From a virus: a DNA stretch of 33,696 bases. The notes beneath the pieces are model-generated. The model was not told the origin of the DNA. It saw nothing but the letters and a program-made list of their open reading frames with translations, and ran no database searches. Below, piece after piece: positions 1-7,487 of the stretch (its first letter is position 1; each line of letters starts with the position of its first letter). Where the stretch lies: positions 1 to 33,696 of the IMG/VR virus record IMGVR_UViG_3300042542_003017, one strand, 5' to 3'. The position numbers and the translations under genes were made by a program.

Positions 1-127
1 TTGGATCAAGGGCGTCCATGTCTCCGAGGCGGCGATCAATTTTTACAAGAATCTCAAATGACAACACAACTCGACCTTTTTGGAACCCTCCCGAACGAAC
101 GCCTGCATCGCTATTGGCGCCGGCGTC
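1..127. repeat. Terminal direct repeat, left copy (circular overlap)
   Basis: These 127 bases are identical to the last 127 bases of the window. The repeat begins inside the helicase reading frame and ends inside the following small gene, and both frames continue correctly across the join. This is what a circular or circularly permuted molecule looks like after de Bruijn assembly (127 is a common k-mer size). It is therefore probably an assembly overlap rather than a biological terminal repeat, and the real circle would be 33,569 bp. Confidence 0.95.
2..61 (+). CDS. 3' end of the PIF1-type helicase gene (second copy of the overlap)
   Basis: The frame that opens the window encodes the last 19 residues of the helicase whose full gene lies at the right end of the window (ending FYKNLK and a TGA). 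It is present twice only because of the 127-base overlap. Its TGA overlaps the ATG of the next gene by ATGA, so the two genes are translationally coupled on the circular molecule. Confidence 0.9.
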   Translation, partial: WIKGVHVSEAAINFYKNLK

Positions 128-321
128 TCCGTGATTGGCCGAGGGAGGTTTTCGAATCCCGCCATCACATCCACACAACCGGATGGAGCATGGCTTTCCA
201 AGGCGGATGGTTTGCTGACCTCCTGCACCGCGATGGGGCGATGGGAGAAATGGAATATCTGCGGTGGCAGGATTTTGAGCGTCGGATCAAACGCTGGGAA
301 CTCAAGAAACTTAATCAATGA
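58..321 (+). CDS. Small basic protein of unknown function, replication operon
   Basis: This 87-residue protein starts MTTQLDLFG and is rich in Trp, Arg and Glu. I do not recognise the family. The start is the ATG that overlaps the helicase stop; the longer frame reaching the window edge has no support because that upstream stretch is helicase coding sequence. It sits between the helicase and the primase with ATGA overlaps on both sides, so it is co-translated with replication proteins and may be an accessory factor. The QLDLFG start resembles the short clamp-binding-like peptides of some replication proteins, but that is only a resemblance. Confidence 0.8.
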   Translation: MTTQLDLFGTLPNERLHRYWRRRLRDWPREVFESRHHIHTTGWSMAFQGGWFADLLHRDGAMGEMEYLRWQDFERRIKRWELKKLNQ

Positions 322-2753
322 AATCATTCAAAACCAACATCTCCCTTTTCTCCAACGCCTTCGCCGATGAACCGGACGAGGCGATCACGCTGGAGGCATT
401 CTTCCAAGGAGTGAAGGCTGGCCGCTGGGGGCGCCAAGTGGACATCTTGCGCGAACACCTCAAGCGGGGGGACGAGCCGCGCTACACGGCGAAGAAGCGC
501 GACCTGCCAGCGGTGACGATTTCCTGCCATTGCCTCTCCCGTGAGCGCGACCTCTCGCCCGAAGCGAAGGCGATCACGCACAGCGGGTGGCTCCAGGCGG
601 ATTTCGATCTGAAGGACAACCCGATCCTCGCCGATGATTCCGTGGTGCGGGCCAAGCGGGCGGAACTTCTCGCCGATCCCTATGTCGGCGCGGTCTTTGT
701 CGGTCCCTCGGGCCAAGGGCTGAAGGCGGTGGTATCAATTGATCCCGAGAGTCACAAGGATTCATGGTTCGCGGCGGAACTCCATTTTTCCGAGAAGCAT
801 AAGCTCAAGCTCGACAAATCGACCAAGGACCCGATGCGCCTGTGCTTTGTGTCGAGCGATCCGGACATGGAGACCTCGGACACTTTCCAACCGATCCCCG
901 TGCCGGACAAAATGCCGGAGCGTCAAGAGACATGGCGCCCACCCGTGGAGACGACAGCGGCAGACATCGCCGAGATGCTCCGATTCATCCCGCCGCGCCC
1001 GGATTACGATACCTGGCTGAAGATCGCCTCGGCAGTGTGGAGCGTCCTGCCCATGGTGGATGGCGCCCGGCTCCTGCATCAATGGTCACCGGAGGAGAAG
1101 CAGGGCGAATACGCCGGCAAACACAAGGCACGCCTCAAGCAGGTGGGAGTCGGCACCTTGGCGCACCTTGCCAGCCAGCATGGATTCGATGCCCGTGCGG
1201 CATGGAAACGCAAACGCTGGGCAGGCCAGATCCGGTTTGCGGATTCCACCAGCGGACCAGGGCAAGGGGAAGACCCGCTCGCCGGGGGGGATGTAGCAGC
1301 TATTGCAACAGAGATTTCCCGTGAGCGCGTGATGGTGGCCTTTGGTCAGGCACACAAGGGCGATGCCCGCCTTTGGGCAGAAATCCGCCGTGGCCTGCGC
1401 GTCTGGAACATCCACGCCAAGACTTGGATGGTTTACGAAGATGGCCTCTGGCGCCGTGACACGGGAAACTCCACGATCCTCGATATTTCCGACACGCTTA
1501 CCGATGTCTACCAACGCGTGGCCGATTCGATCCGCGCCGAGATGGCGGCCAATCCCGCCGACGAGGACAAAAAGGATCCGCGCATCAAGGAGATCAAGGG
1601 CCTCGAGGAGCGCTGCCATAAACTCTGCCACTCCGAATACCTCGGATCGGTGGAGCGCATCGCCAAGTCGGAAATGAACCTCCCCGCCACGGCTTTCGAT
1701 GCGAACCCGGAAATCCTCGTGGTGCTCAATGGCACACTGGATTTCAGCGAGGGGATTTTCCGTGGTCATCGGGCCTCGGATTACGCCACGACGCGCTCGC
1801 CGATCAACTTCGACCTCTCCGAGCAATGCCCGAAGTGGGATGCCTTTCTCAAGCGGTTCATCCCGGATGTCGAGACGCGGGTCTATCTGGCGCGGGCTTT
1901 CGGCTATTCGCTGACCGGCCGCGTCCATCACGACGCCCTCTTCTTTGCCTACGGCAAGGGAGCGAATGGAAAATCTACTCTCTTCGGCGTTCTCAAAATC
2001 CTCCTCGGTGACCTCATGACCACGGTCCCGATCGCAGCCCTCCTCGCTGCCAAGTCGGACAACAATTTCGACTATTACAAGGCGAGCATGGAGGGGAAGC
2101 GGGTCGTTCTTACGGACGAAATCCCCGAGGGCCGGAAGCTGGCCGATAGCCAGGTCAAGGCGATCACCGGCGGCGATGCCATCAATGCCCGCCGGCCGTT
2201 TGAGCAACCCTACGCCTTTTTCCCCACCCACAAGCTCTGGCTCATGGGCAACCACAAACCGGATGTCCAAGGCACCGACGAGGGAATCTGGCGCCGTGTT
2301 CACATGATCCCCTTCACCGTCACGATCCCAGAGAACGAACGGCGCGAACGCCACGAAATCCTCGGGGAATTTGAAGCGGAGGCGGCCGGCATTCTGAACT
2401 GGGCGATCCGTGGTCTCCTCGAGAGCCGCGACATCGGCCTGCGCCCGCCGCCCCAAGTCGTAGAGGCGACACGGAACTACCGGGAGGAGAGCGATCAATT
2501 TGGATCCTTCCTCATCGAATGCACCGAGAAGGACATCACGGGCCGCTGCGGGATCGGAACGCTGGCCAAGACTTATGCCATCTGGTGCGACCAGAACAGC
2601 GAGGCGCCACGCTATCGGGGGACACGCCAACTCCGAAAAGTGATGTCCGAGCGGGGCTACCACATCGAGCCGGATCGGAACGACCACCCGACCATTCACG
2701 GGATCAAACTCAAATTGGAGGAGAAGAAAGATGCCTTTGGATTATCCGCTTAA
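318..2753 (+). CDS. Primase-helicase, BT4734-like N-terminus, PriCT-2, and D5/P4-type SF3 helicase
   Basis: This 811-residue protein probably primes and unwinds phage DNA at the origin. Roughly residues 1-200 look like the BT4734-like (VirE_N) domain, seen in composite primases of mobile elements. Residues about 215-290 (from TAADIAEMLRFIPP, with YDTWLKIASAVW) match PriCT-2. The C-terminal half is a D5_N plus superfamily 3 helicase: Walker A GKGANGKST at 546-554, Walker B VVLTDE with D600 and E601, then a W-x-M-G-N-H segment typical of the family's motif C. The ATG overlaps the previous stop. The length is normal for P4-family primases. The domain assignment of the C-terminal half is firm; the N-terminal domain name is a judgement by eye. 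Confidence 0.88.
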   Translation: MKSFKTNISLFSNAFADEPDEAITLEAFFQGVKAGRWGRQVDILREHLKRGDEPRYTAKKRDLPAVTISCHCLSRERDLSPEAKAITHSGWLQADFDLKDNPILADDSVVRAKRAELLADPYVGAVFVGPSGQGLKAVVSIDPESHKDSWFAAELHFSEKHKLKLDKSTKDPMRLCFVSSDPDMETSDTFQPIPVPDKMPERQETWRPPVETTAADIAEMLRFIPPRPDYDTWLKIASAVWSVLPMVDGARLLHQWSPEEKQGEYAGKHKARLKQVGVGTLAHLASQHGFDARAAWKRKRWAGQIRFADSTSGPGQGEDPLAGGDVAAIATEISRERVMVAFGQAHKGDARLWAEIRRGLRVWNIHAKTWMVYEDGLWRRDTGNSTILDISDTLTDVYQRVADSIRAEMAANPADEDKKDPRIKEIKGLEERCHKLCHSEYLGSVERIAKSEMNLPATAFDANPEILVVLNGTLDFSEGIFRGHRASDYATTRSPINFDLSEQCPKWDAFLKRFIPDVETRVYLARAFGYSLTGRVHHDALFFAYGKGANGKSTLFGVLKILLGDLMTTVPIAALLAAKSDNNFDYYKASMEGKRVVLTDEIPEGRKLADSQVKAITGGDAINARRPFEQPYAFFPTHKLWLMGNHKPDVQGTDEGIWRRVHMIPFTVTIPENERRERHEILGEFEAEAAGILNWAIRGLLESRDIGLRPPPQVVEATRNYREESDQFGSFLIECTEKDITGRCGIGTLAKTYAIWCDQNSEAPRYRGTRQLRKVMSERGYHIEPDRNDHPTIHGIKLKLEEKKDAFGLSA

Positions 2754-2862
2754 ATCAAAAGGATGCCTCCGAATCCCCGCGAATCCCGCGCGGGGTTTGC
2801 GGGGTTTCCAGACCATCCTATTTCTTGAGATGCCCAAAAAGTCACTTTTGAGGGGTATTTCT

Positions 2863-2876
2863 GCGGGAAATGCGGG
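2863..2876 (+). repeat. Left arm of 14-bp perfect inverted repeat
   Basis: GCGGGAAATGCGGG here is the exact reverse complement of positions 2964-2977. Part of the motif (GGCGGGA) recurs just downstream at about 2880-2886, so the arm may hold more than one binding unit. Confidence 0.85.
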
Positions 2877-2963
2877 ATTGGCGGGATGGTTCATATTAAA
2901 TGTTAGGAACCTATTTTTGTCTTCTGTGTTTCCCACGGAGCTAGGTTGCACCCCCCCTCTTTT

Positions 2964-2977
2964 CCCGCATTTCCCGC
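2964..2977 (-). repeat. Right arm of 14-bp perfect inverted repeat
   Basis: CCCGCATTTCCCGC here is the exact reverse complement of positions 2863-2876. It lies 24 bases before the start codon of the RusA-like gene, so a protein bound here could also affect that gene. Confidence 0.85.
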
Positions 2978-3001
2978 ACCCCCGTTTTTTCCCGTTTTCC
3001 T

Positions 3002-3385
3002 ATGCCACCCTTCACCCAACACGACCTTGAATCCCTTGGATACACCCTGCAACCCGACGGCTCCTTCTCCAGAGCCGGTCATCACCCTTCACCTGCCCGG
3101 CTACCTGACCCCAAGCCTCAACCGGCTCTTCGGCAAACACTGGACTGCCAGCCACCGCGAAAAACAACTCGCCCGGGCCGCGTTACTCTCCGCATTACGC
3201 GCCACGCCTGCCGACTCCTCGACGCCGACAATTTCGCAGGCGGCTGCAAACCTCTCATCGATCAGCTTCGATACGCCGCCCTCATCCCGGACGACGACCC
3301 GGCGAGCGTCGAACTCCAATTCCGCCAGGAGAAAGTCACCAAGAAAACCCTCGAAATGACCACCATCGAAATCACCCAGCCATGA
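3002..3385 (+). CDS. RusA-like Holliday-junction resolvase, middle segment in a different frame
   Basis: The 127-residue product ends like RusA-type endodeoxyribonucleases. LLDADNFAGGCKPLIDQL (about residues 71-88) followed by IPDDDP supplies the acidic residues and lysine that RusA uses to bind metal and cut junctions. The first 24 residues (MPPFTQHDLESLGYTLQPDG...) also look native. The stretch between, about residues 25-60, is Pro/Arg-rich and unconvincing. In the +1 frame the same DNA (about 3072-3205) reads VITLHLPGYLTPSLNRLFGK then HWTASHREKQLARAALLSAL, which looks like the RusA N-terminal half. Two compensating frame changes, near 3072 and near 3175-3205, would explain this. The enzyme may be inactive, or the sequence may carry two indels. 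The family call rests on the two partial segments. Confidence 0.65.
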   Translation: MPPFTQHDLESLGYTLQPDGSFSRAGHHPSPARLPDPKPQPALRQTLDCQPPRKTTRPGRVTLRITRHACRLLDADNFAGGCKPLIDQLRYAALIPDDDPASVELQFRQEKVTKKTLEMTTIEITQP

Positions 3386-3594
3386 GCAAACGCAAAAAAC
3401 CACGATTCGGCAAACACGGCAAGATCGTCCAAGAGGTGGCGGGCTTCCGGGAATTCCGAGAAGCCTGGCTCGCCAACATGCTCGATGAAATGTCCGCCGC
3501 CTGCGACCGATTTTGGGCCAAGACGCCCGAACGCCGGAAGATCGAGGCCGCACGCCAACGCTCGGGATTTAACTACGGGAACTCACATGATTAA
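3382..3594 (+). CDS. Small basic protein of unknown function
   Basis: This 70-residue product starts MSKRKKPRFGKHGK and is rich in Lys and Arg at the N-terminus, with a likely helical centre (FREFREAWLANMLDEMSAAC). I do not recognise the family. It is coupled to the RusA-like gene by an ATGA overlap, and its stop overlaps the start region of the next gene. A nucleic-acid-associated role is possible from charge and context only. Confidence 0.75.
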   Translation: MSKRKKPRFGKHGKIVQEVAGFREFREAWLANMLDEMSAACDRFWAKTPERRKIEAARQRSGFNYGNSHD

Positions 3595-4219
3595 CCACTA
3601 CCCAACATTCCCAGCCGAGGCCGCCCGGCTGCACAACCTACATCACGCGGATCCGCATTACTGGCCGGATGTCGCCAGCGAGATCGACACCCCAGAAGAA
3701 ATCCTCGCCGACGAACTCGGCACGACCCCCAAGATCGTGCGCTCCATGCTGGCATGGCTCCGAGAGCATCAGAGCGCCGGGAAGACGCAGGAGCAGGCAG
3801 ACACGCTGGCCAAGGCGTTTGCCATTGCCGTGCCGCGTAAGGGGAAGATCGACCTCTCGCTCGTCGGCCTGCGGTTCCTTGGCCTTTTCTGGCTGCTCAA
3901 CTCCTCGGGCGAGAGCCTGACCGACCTCGCCAAGCGGGCGCAGGTCTCCAAGCAGTTGCTCGACTGGCATGCCAATAAGCTCGGGCGCGAACTCAATTTC
4001 CACGGCTGGCAGCAGAAGGCCTCAACCACGCGAGCGGCCTACTCCGAAGGCACGCGCCAGCGGTGGGCAGAACTCACCCCAGAAGAACGGCGCCAACGCC
4101 GGGCAGGCAAGGGGAAGACCCCAGAACCCAAGCCGATCACCAACAAGCAGGACGCCCTGCGGGTGGCAATGCTTCAACTCCAACAACAAAAAAAACAACA
4201 AAAACATGCAATCGCTTAA
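3587..4219 (+). CDS. Helix-turn-helix protein of unknown function
   Basis: The 210-residue product has a helix-turn-helix-like segment about residues 106-132 (ESLTDLAKRAQVSKQLLDWH), a type common in sigma-like and terminase-like DNA-binding proteins. The C-terminus is basic and Gln/Lys-rich (LQLQQQKKQQKHAIA). I chose the internal ATG that overlaps the previous stop; a start about 100 bases earlier would overlap the previous gene heavily in another frame. Its position after replication genes and before packaging suggests a late-gene regulator or a DNA-binding packaging accessory. Neither is shown. Confidence 0.7.
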   Translation: MINHYPTFPAEAARLHNLHHADPHYWPDVASEIDTPEEILADELGTTPKIVRSMLAWLREHQSAGKTQEQADTLAKAFAIAVPRKGKIDLSLVGLRFLGLFWLLNSSGESLTDLAKRAQVSKQLLDWHANKLGRELNFHGWQQKASTTRAAYSEGTRQRWAELTPEERRQRRAGKGKTPEPKPITNKQDALRVAMLQLQQQKKQQKHAIA

Positions 4220-4643
4220 CCTCATCCTCGCCAACGAGGCATTCACTAAACTCGACCAACTCGAACTTTGGGAGATTCCCAAGGACACAACCAAGGAGCA
4301 ATGGCAGGAAGGCCATCGCCAACTTCTCCTCCTCGGCCAAGTGGTCAAACAACTTCTGCCCAAGTCCGAACGATTCGGCCAGAAGCATTTCGGCGACGAT
4401 GCGGTCATCGAGGTCGAGGCGCAGTTCATGCTGGACTTCGGCCTTCCGATCCCTGAGGCGTCGAACACCCCACGCCTAGAGGGCGACGAGGCCGTGATCG
4501 ATATGCTCGAGCGTGGCTTCCAACGGTGGGTCGAACGCTCCGGATCGATGGAACTATGGACCCGCGACCGGCTTGAGCGCGCCCTGCGCATGATCGAACC
4601 CCTCGCCGAGCAAGCCGCACGGATCCGCCAACTCCTCGCGTGA
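4206..4643 (+). CDS. Hypothetical protein, acidic and helical
   Basis: This 145-residue product (MQSLNLILANEAFTKLDQLE...) is predominantly helical and has no cysteine cluster or membrane segment. I do not recognise the family. Its ATG lies inside the end of the HTH gene (14-base overlap), and its own stop overlaps the GTG start of the zinc-ribbon gene, so the three are translated as a unit. Confidence 0.75.
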   Translation: MQSLNLILANEAFTKLDQLELWEIPKDTTKEQWQEGHRQLLLLGQVVKQLLPKSERFGQKHFGDDAVIEVEAQFMLDFGLPIPEASNTPRLEGDEAVIDMLERGFQRWVERSGSMELWTRDRLERALRMIEPLAEQAARIRQLLA

Positions 4644-4870
4644 CCTGCCCGACCTGTGGAGCTGCCACCCGAGTCATTGCAACCCGCGACGGATACAGGC
4701 GCAGGGTATGCAAAGCCGGGCATCGGTTCGTAACCCTTGAACAGGCGCACGAAACAAAATTCCCATGGCTATCCAAACCAAATCGCAAACCATTGAAGAA
4801 GAAAAAGAAACCAAAGCAGGACGACAAATGGATCGAACGCATCAACGCGAAGCTGGCCGACTCCGAATGA
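4640..4870 (+). CDS. Small zinc-ribbon protein, NrdR-like N-terminus
   Basis: The 76-residue product starts (GTG) MTCPTCGAATRVIATRDGYR and continues RRVCKAGHRFVTLE. This is close in pattern to the zinc ribbon of the NrdR repressor, with C3, C6, C24 and H28 as the likely metal ligands. It lacks the ATP-cone domain of NrdR. The C-terminal half is strongly basic (a KKKKK run). It may bind DNA or RNA and act as a small regulator at the end of the replication operon. The GTG overlaps the previous stop (GTGA), which decides the start. Confidence 0.75.
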   Translation: MTCPTCGAATRVIATRDGYRRRVCKAGHRFVTLEQAHETKFPWLSKPNRKPLKKKKKPKQDDKWIERINAKLADSE

Positions 4871-4969
4871 GGGGGGCGGCATGGGAACCCTACCGAAACC
4901 ATTCAACCATCGCAGTTTGCCAGTCGCTCGTTAGTTTTATGTGAGTAATAAAATCCCCATTTCCCTATA

Positions 4970-5374
4970 ATGAAACCAAAGAAGACCCCAAAGAGAGGCA
5001 AGGGCCGCCCGCGAAATCCTGTGACGGATCGGATTGCCAGTGAGCTTGCTGTAACGAAACGGCAGGCGCGCAATCTTGCCGCCGAGTCCGAGACCACCGG
5101 CCTGCCCGTGGAGGACATGAAGGCCGCGAGGCTCAGGAAGCTGAAGCTCGAGGGCGACCGGATCGAGTATTTGCTGGAGGTCACAAAAGGAAAGCACATT
5201 GCAAAAGAGAAGGTGGAGGAAGAAATGATCGGCCTCGGCATGGCCGTGAAGGCTCAACTCTTCTCATGGGTGGGCGCATTGCCTGGGCGACTCGAAGGAC
5301 TATCGGCGGCTCAGATGGTGCCGATCCTCGAAGATGAAATAAACCGGATTCTCAAAACGCTTTCCGACGAATGA
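4970..5374 (+). CDS. Terminase small subunit, Nu1-like
   Basis: The 134-residue protein begins with a basic KRGKGRPRNPVTDRIASELA segment followed by a short HTH-like stretch (VTKRQARNLAAE), as in Nu1-type small terminases that recognise the packaging site. The C-terminal half is helical, as expected for oligomerisation and contact with the large subunit. It lies directly before, and overlaps (ATGA), the large terminase gene. About 100 bases of apparent noncoding DNA precede it. The assignment rests on position plus the N-terminal HTH. Confidence 0.75.
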   Translation: MKPKKTPKRGKGRPRNPVTDRIASELAVTKRQARNLAAESETTGLPVEDMKAARLRKLKLEGDRIEYLLEVTKGKHIAKEKVEEEMIGLGMAVKAQLFSWVGALPGRLEGLSAAQMVPILEDEINRILKTLSDE

Positions 5375-7050
5375 TCGCAGAATTCTTCAAGCTCGGGGTG
5401 AACCCCGGCGAGCGGCTCAGTCCGGTGCAGTGGATGTCTCGGCATGTCGTCGTTCCGCACTCGGCGCGAAATACGCAATTCGATTCCACGACAGCGCAGT
5501 GGATGAACGAGCCAATCGAAGAGATCGCCAAAGACACGAACGACGAGATCCTTATCTGCGCACCTGTCGGCAGTGGGAAGACCACGCTTTTCGAGTCTCT
5601 GCTGGCATGGATCATCTCGGAGAACCCCGGCCCGACATTGGTGACCGGGCAGACTGACAAGACGGCCAAGCAGTGGGCCGAGTCGCGCCTCGGGCCGATG
5701 CTCGAAGCGATACCCTCGGTCGCCAAGCTCTTTCCAAAAGACCGGCACCAGAAGCGCAAAACCGAAATCCTCTTCCCCCACATGCCGCTCTTCATCGGAG
5801 GCGCAAACCTCACGAGCCTTCAGGAGAAATCCATTCGGTGGGCGATAGCCGATGAGGTCTGGCGTTGGAAACGCGGCATGCTCGAGGAATTCCGCCGGCG
5901 AACTCACGACCGATGGAACGCCCGCCGCATCCTAGTCTCGCAAGGAGGCGAGGAGGGCGACGATTTCCATGACGCAGAAGACCTGTGCGAAAAGCGCGAA
6001 TTCTCCTGGCAGTGCTTATGCGGCGAAGTGCATCCGTGGGATTTCAAGAACATCGCCTTCGACCGCGAGACCGACGCCAATGGGGCCATGCTCTGGGACC
6101 GCGTGGCCAAGAGCGCCCGGCTCGTCTGCCCCACATGCTCGCACGAATTCATGGACGATCCCCGCATCCGCCGCGCCTTGTCATCCGGCTCGCGCTACAT
6201 CGTGAAGTCGCACGGCGCGCCAGGGCGGATCGCATTTCACTACGATGCCGCTGCCGTCTGGTGGATTCCGTGGGGATCGCTGGCGGTGGAGTGGGTCAAA
6301 GCCGATCTCGACCGTAAGGCCGGAGACACCGAGGCCATGAAACAATTCGTGCAAAAGCGCAACGCCCGCCGCTGGACCGTGCAAGGCACCGGAGCCACCA
6401 GCGCCGAGGTGCTCGCCTGTCGCAAAGACTACCTTCGCGGAGCCTGCCCCATCGAGCCGGTGGCTATCACGCTCTCGGCGGATGTTGGCCAAGACACATC
6501 GCACTGGACCACGATGGCCTTTGCAGAAAATGGCGACGCCTATGTCATCGACTACGGCACCGTCACCGGCATCGACGACATGCTCGAGGTCGCGCAGTCG
6601 CAGAAATACAAGACCGCCGAAGGCCGGGAGGTCACGCCTATCGGCGGCCTGCTCGACTCAGGCTTCAACGCCAACGCCGTCTACCGCGCTTGCTATCTCT
6701 CGGCGAATTTCTTTTTCCCCGCCAAAGGATCAGGCGCAAACTTCGGCAGCATCTCCGAGAGCGTGCTGAAGGAATATCCCACCATGCCGCTCTACACGGT
6801 CAACGAATTCGCGTCGAAGGTCTCGCTCTTCATCGACCGCATCGCCAAGCGGAAATCCCCATTTCTATTTTTCCCGAAAGACGCAGGCGAAGAATTCCTG
6901 TCCGCCTTCATGGGTCAAAAAATCATCGTCAGCAAAAAAGGCCGCAAAGAATGGCGATCGGTGGCAGGTGACCACTTCGCCGACTCGGTTCGCCTTAACT
7001 ACGCCTGCGCTCAACAACTGCGCAAAGCCGGAGCCATCGAATTCAAATGA
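5371..7050 (+). CDS. terL: Terminase large subunit, GpA family
   Basis: The 559-residue protein is the packaging motor and nuclease. The N-terminal ATPase has Walker A APVGSGKTT (residues 64-72; K70) and Walker B IADE (D161, E162). Two CxC/CxxC pairs (CLCGEVHPWDF and CPTCSHEF, about residues 212-260) form a probable zinc ribbon, a trait of lambda gpA-like terminases. The C-terminal nuclease has the expected acidic residues: LSADVGQD (D371), LLDSGFN (D429) and AGDHFADS (D534, D538). Its length is slightly short of lambda gpA (about 640 residues). GpA-type motors often act with cos packaging, which would fit the circular form, but no cos site was identified. Confidence 0.95.
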   Translation: MIAEFFKLGVNPGERLSPVQWMSRHVVVPHSARNTQFDSTTAQWMNEPIEEIAKDTNDEILICAPVGSGKTTLFESLLAWIISENPGPTLVTGQTDKTAKQWAESRLGPMLEAIPSVAKLFPKDRHQKRKTEILFPHMPLFIGGANLTSLQEKSIRWAIADEVWRWKRGMLEEFRRRTHDRWNARRILVSQGGEEGDDFHDAEDLCEKREFSWQCLCGEVHPWDFKNIAFDRETDANGAMLWDRVAKSARLVCPTCSHEFMDDPRIRRALSSGSRYIVKSHGAPGRIAFHYDAAAVWWIPWGSLAVEWVKADLDRKAGDTEAMKQFVQKRNARRWTVQGTGATSAEVLACRKDYLRGACPIEPVAITLSADVGQDTSHWTTMAFAENGDAYVIDYGTVTGIDDMLEVAQSQKYKTAEGREVTPIGGLLDSGFNANAVYRACYLSANFFFPAKGSGANFGSISESVLKEYPTMPLYTVNEFASKVSLFIDRIAKRKSPFLFFPKDAGEEFLSAFMGQKIIVSKKGRKEWRSVAGDHFADSVRLNYACAQQLRKAGAIEFK

Positions 7051-7259
7051 AAAAATCCCAACTCTGGAAAATCTATGTGGCAAAAAATCCCAGCTTCGCG
7101 GGAGACGGCAATGTCACGATGAGCGCGCGCGGCCTGCGAAAGCTCTTCGACCAAACATGGGACTTCGCCTTTCACGAAGGCGAAGAGGAGAACGAATACG
7201 CGCCGGTCACCGACTCAAAAGGCGTGGACGACCTGATGAAAATTTTCGGCATGTCCTGA
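7047..7259 (+). CDS. Small acidic hypothetical protein
   Basis: This 70-residue product (MKKSQLWKIYVAKNPSFAGD...) is coupled to the large terminase by an ATGA overlap. I do not recognise it. It has no membrane segment or cysteine motif, and the second half is acidic (HEGEEENEYAP). It is the last gene of the terminase unit before a promoter-containing gap. Confidence 0.75.
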   Translation: MKKSQLWKIYVAKNPSFAGDGNVTMSARGLRKLFDQTWDFAFHEGEEENEYAPVTDSKGVDDLMKIFGMS

Positions 7260-7286
7260 TCATTTCGGTGCGTTCACCGATATGAT

Positions 7287-7323
7287 CCCCGAACTTTTCC
7301 CCGAACTTTTCTCCGAACCTTTT
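7287..7323 (+). repeat. Tandem 12-bp repeat, three units
   Basis: CCCCGAACTTTT occurs at 7287-7298 and again, unchanged, at 7299-7310, followed by a diverged third unit CTCCGAACCTTTT at 7311-7323. It lies about 80 bases upstream of a promoter, where it could serve as an array of protein-binding sites. Confidence 0.85.
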
Positions 7324-7403
7324 ACCTGAACCGCCCGCCGAGATAGGTTTTAAGCGGCTCCGCAAGCCTCCAAAATTATTTTCATTTTCTTGAAAAAAAG
7401 TTG

Positions 7404-7431
7404 TTGACGAGAAATCAAGAGGGTGTATTTT
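7404..7431 (+). promoter_or_regulatory. Sigma70-like promoter for the accessory island
   Basis: A TTGACG -35 box at 7404-7409 and a TATTTT -10 box at 7426-7431 are separated by 16 bases, with an A/T-rich stretch (GAAAAAAAG) just upstream. Transcription would start near 7438, giving a leader of about 50 bases that is rich in A and C and lacks a Shine-Dalgarno sequence. This is the clearest canonical promoter in the window. Confidence 0.65.
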
Positions 7432-7487
7432 GTCCATAGATCGAAGCCACCACGGCAGAGACGAAAACCAAAAACCAAAACGAAAAA

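Larger units (their letters stand above)
2754..3001. other. Intergenic region with long inverted repeat, possible origin
   Basis: This is one of the few noncoding gaps in the replication block. It holds a GC hairpin (CCCCGCG at 2775-2781 against CGCGGGG at 2789-2795), then GCGGGAAATGCGGG at 2863-2876, whose exact reverse complement CCCGCATTTCCCGC occurs at 2964-2977. The 87 bases between the two arms include an AT-rich core (about 2888-2935). An AT-rich core flanked by inverted repeats beside the primase gene fits a replication origin. It could equally be a regulatory site or a long RNA hairpin. Small open frames here look like chance readings. Confidence 0.45.
7260..7487. other. Noncoding gap with hairpin, tandem repeats and promoter
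   Basis: The gap holds a small hairpin (TCGGTG, four bases, CACCGA at 7265-7280), three tandem 12-13 base units at 7287-7323, and a sigma70-like promoter at 7404-7431. After the promoter, the leader is A/C-rich up to the next ATG. No convincing gene was seen on either strand. Confidence 0.7.

Noticed and set aside
1086-2699. 537-residue open frame on the minus strand opposite the primase
   Set aside because: It is antisense to a clear primase-helicase with conserved motifs; its composition is that of a shadow frame in GC-rich DNA.
2731-3030. 99-residue + frame across the gap between primase and RusA-like gene
   Set aside because: It overlaps the primase end, and most of it covers the inverted-repeat region; the residues are Pro/Phe-rich and not protein-like.
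4966-4971. TATAAT box directly before the small terminase start
   Set aside because: It overlaps the ATG (TATAATG) and no TTGACA-like -35 box lies at the right distance, so it cannot serve as a normal promoter for this gene.
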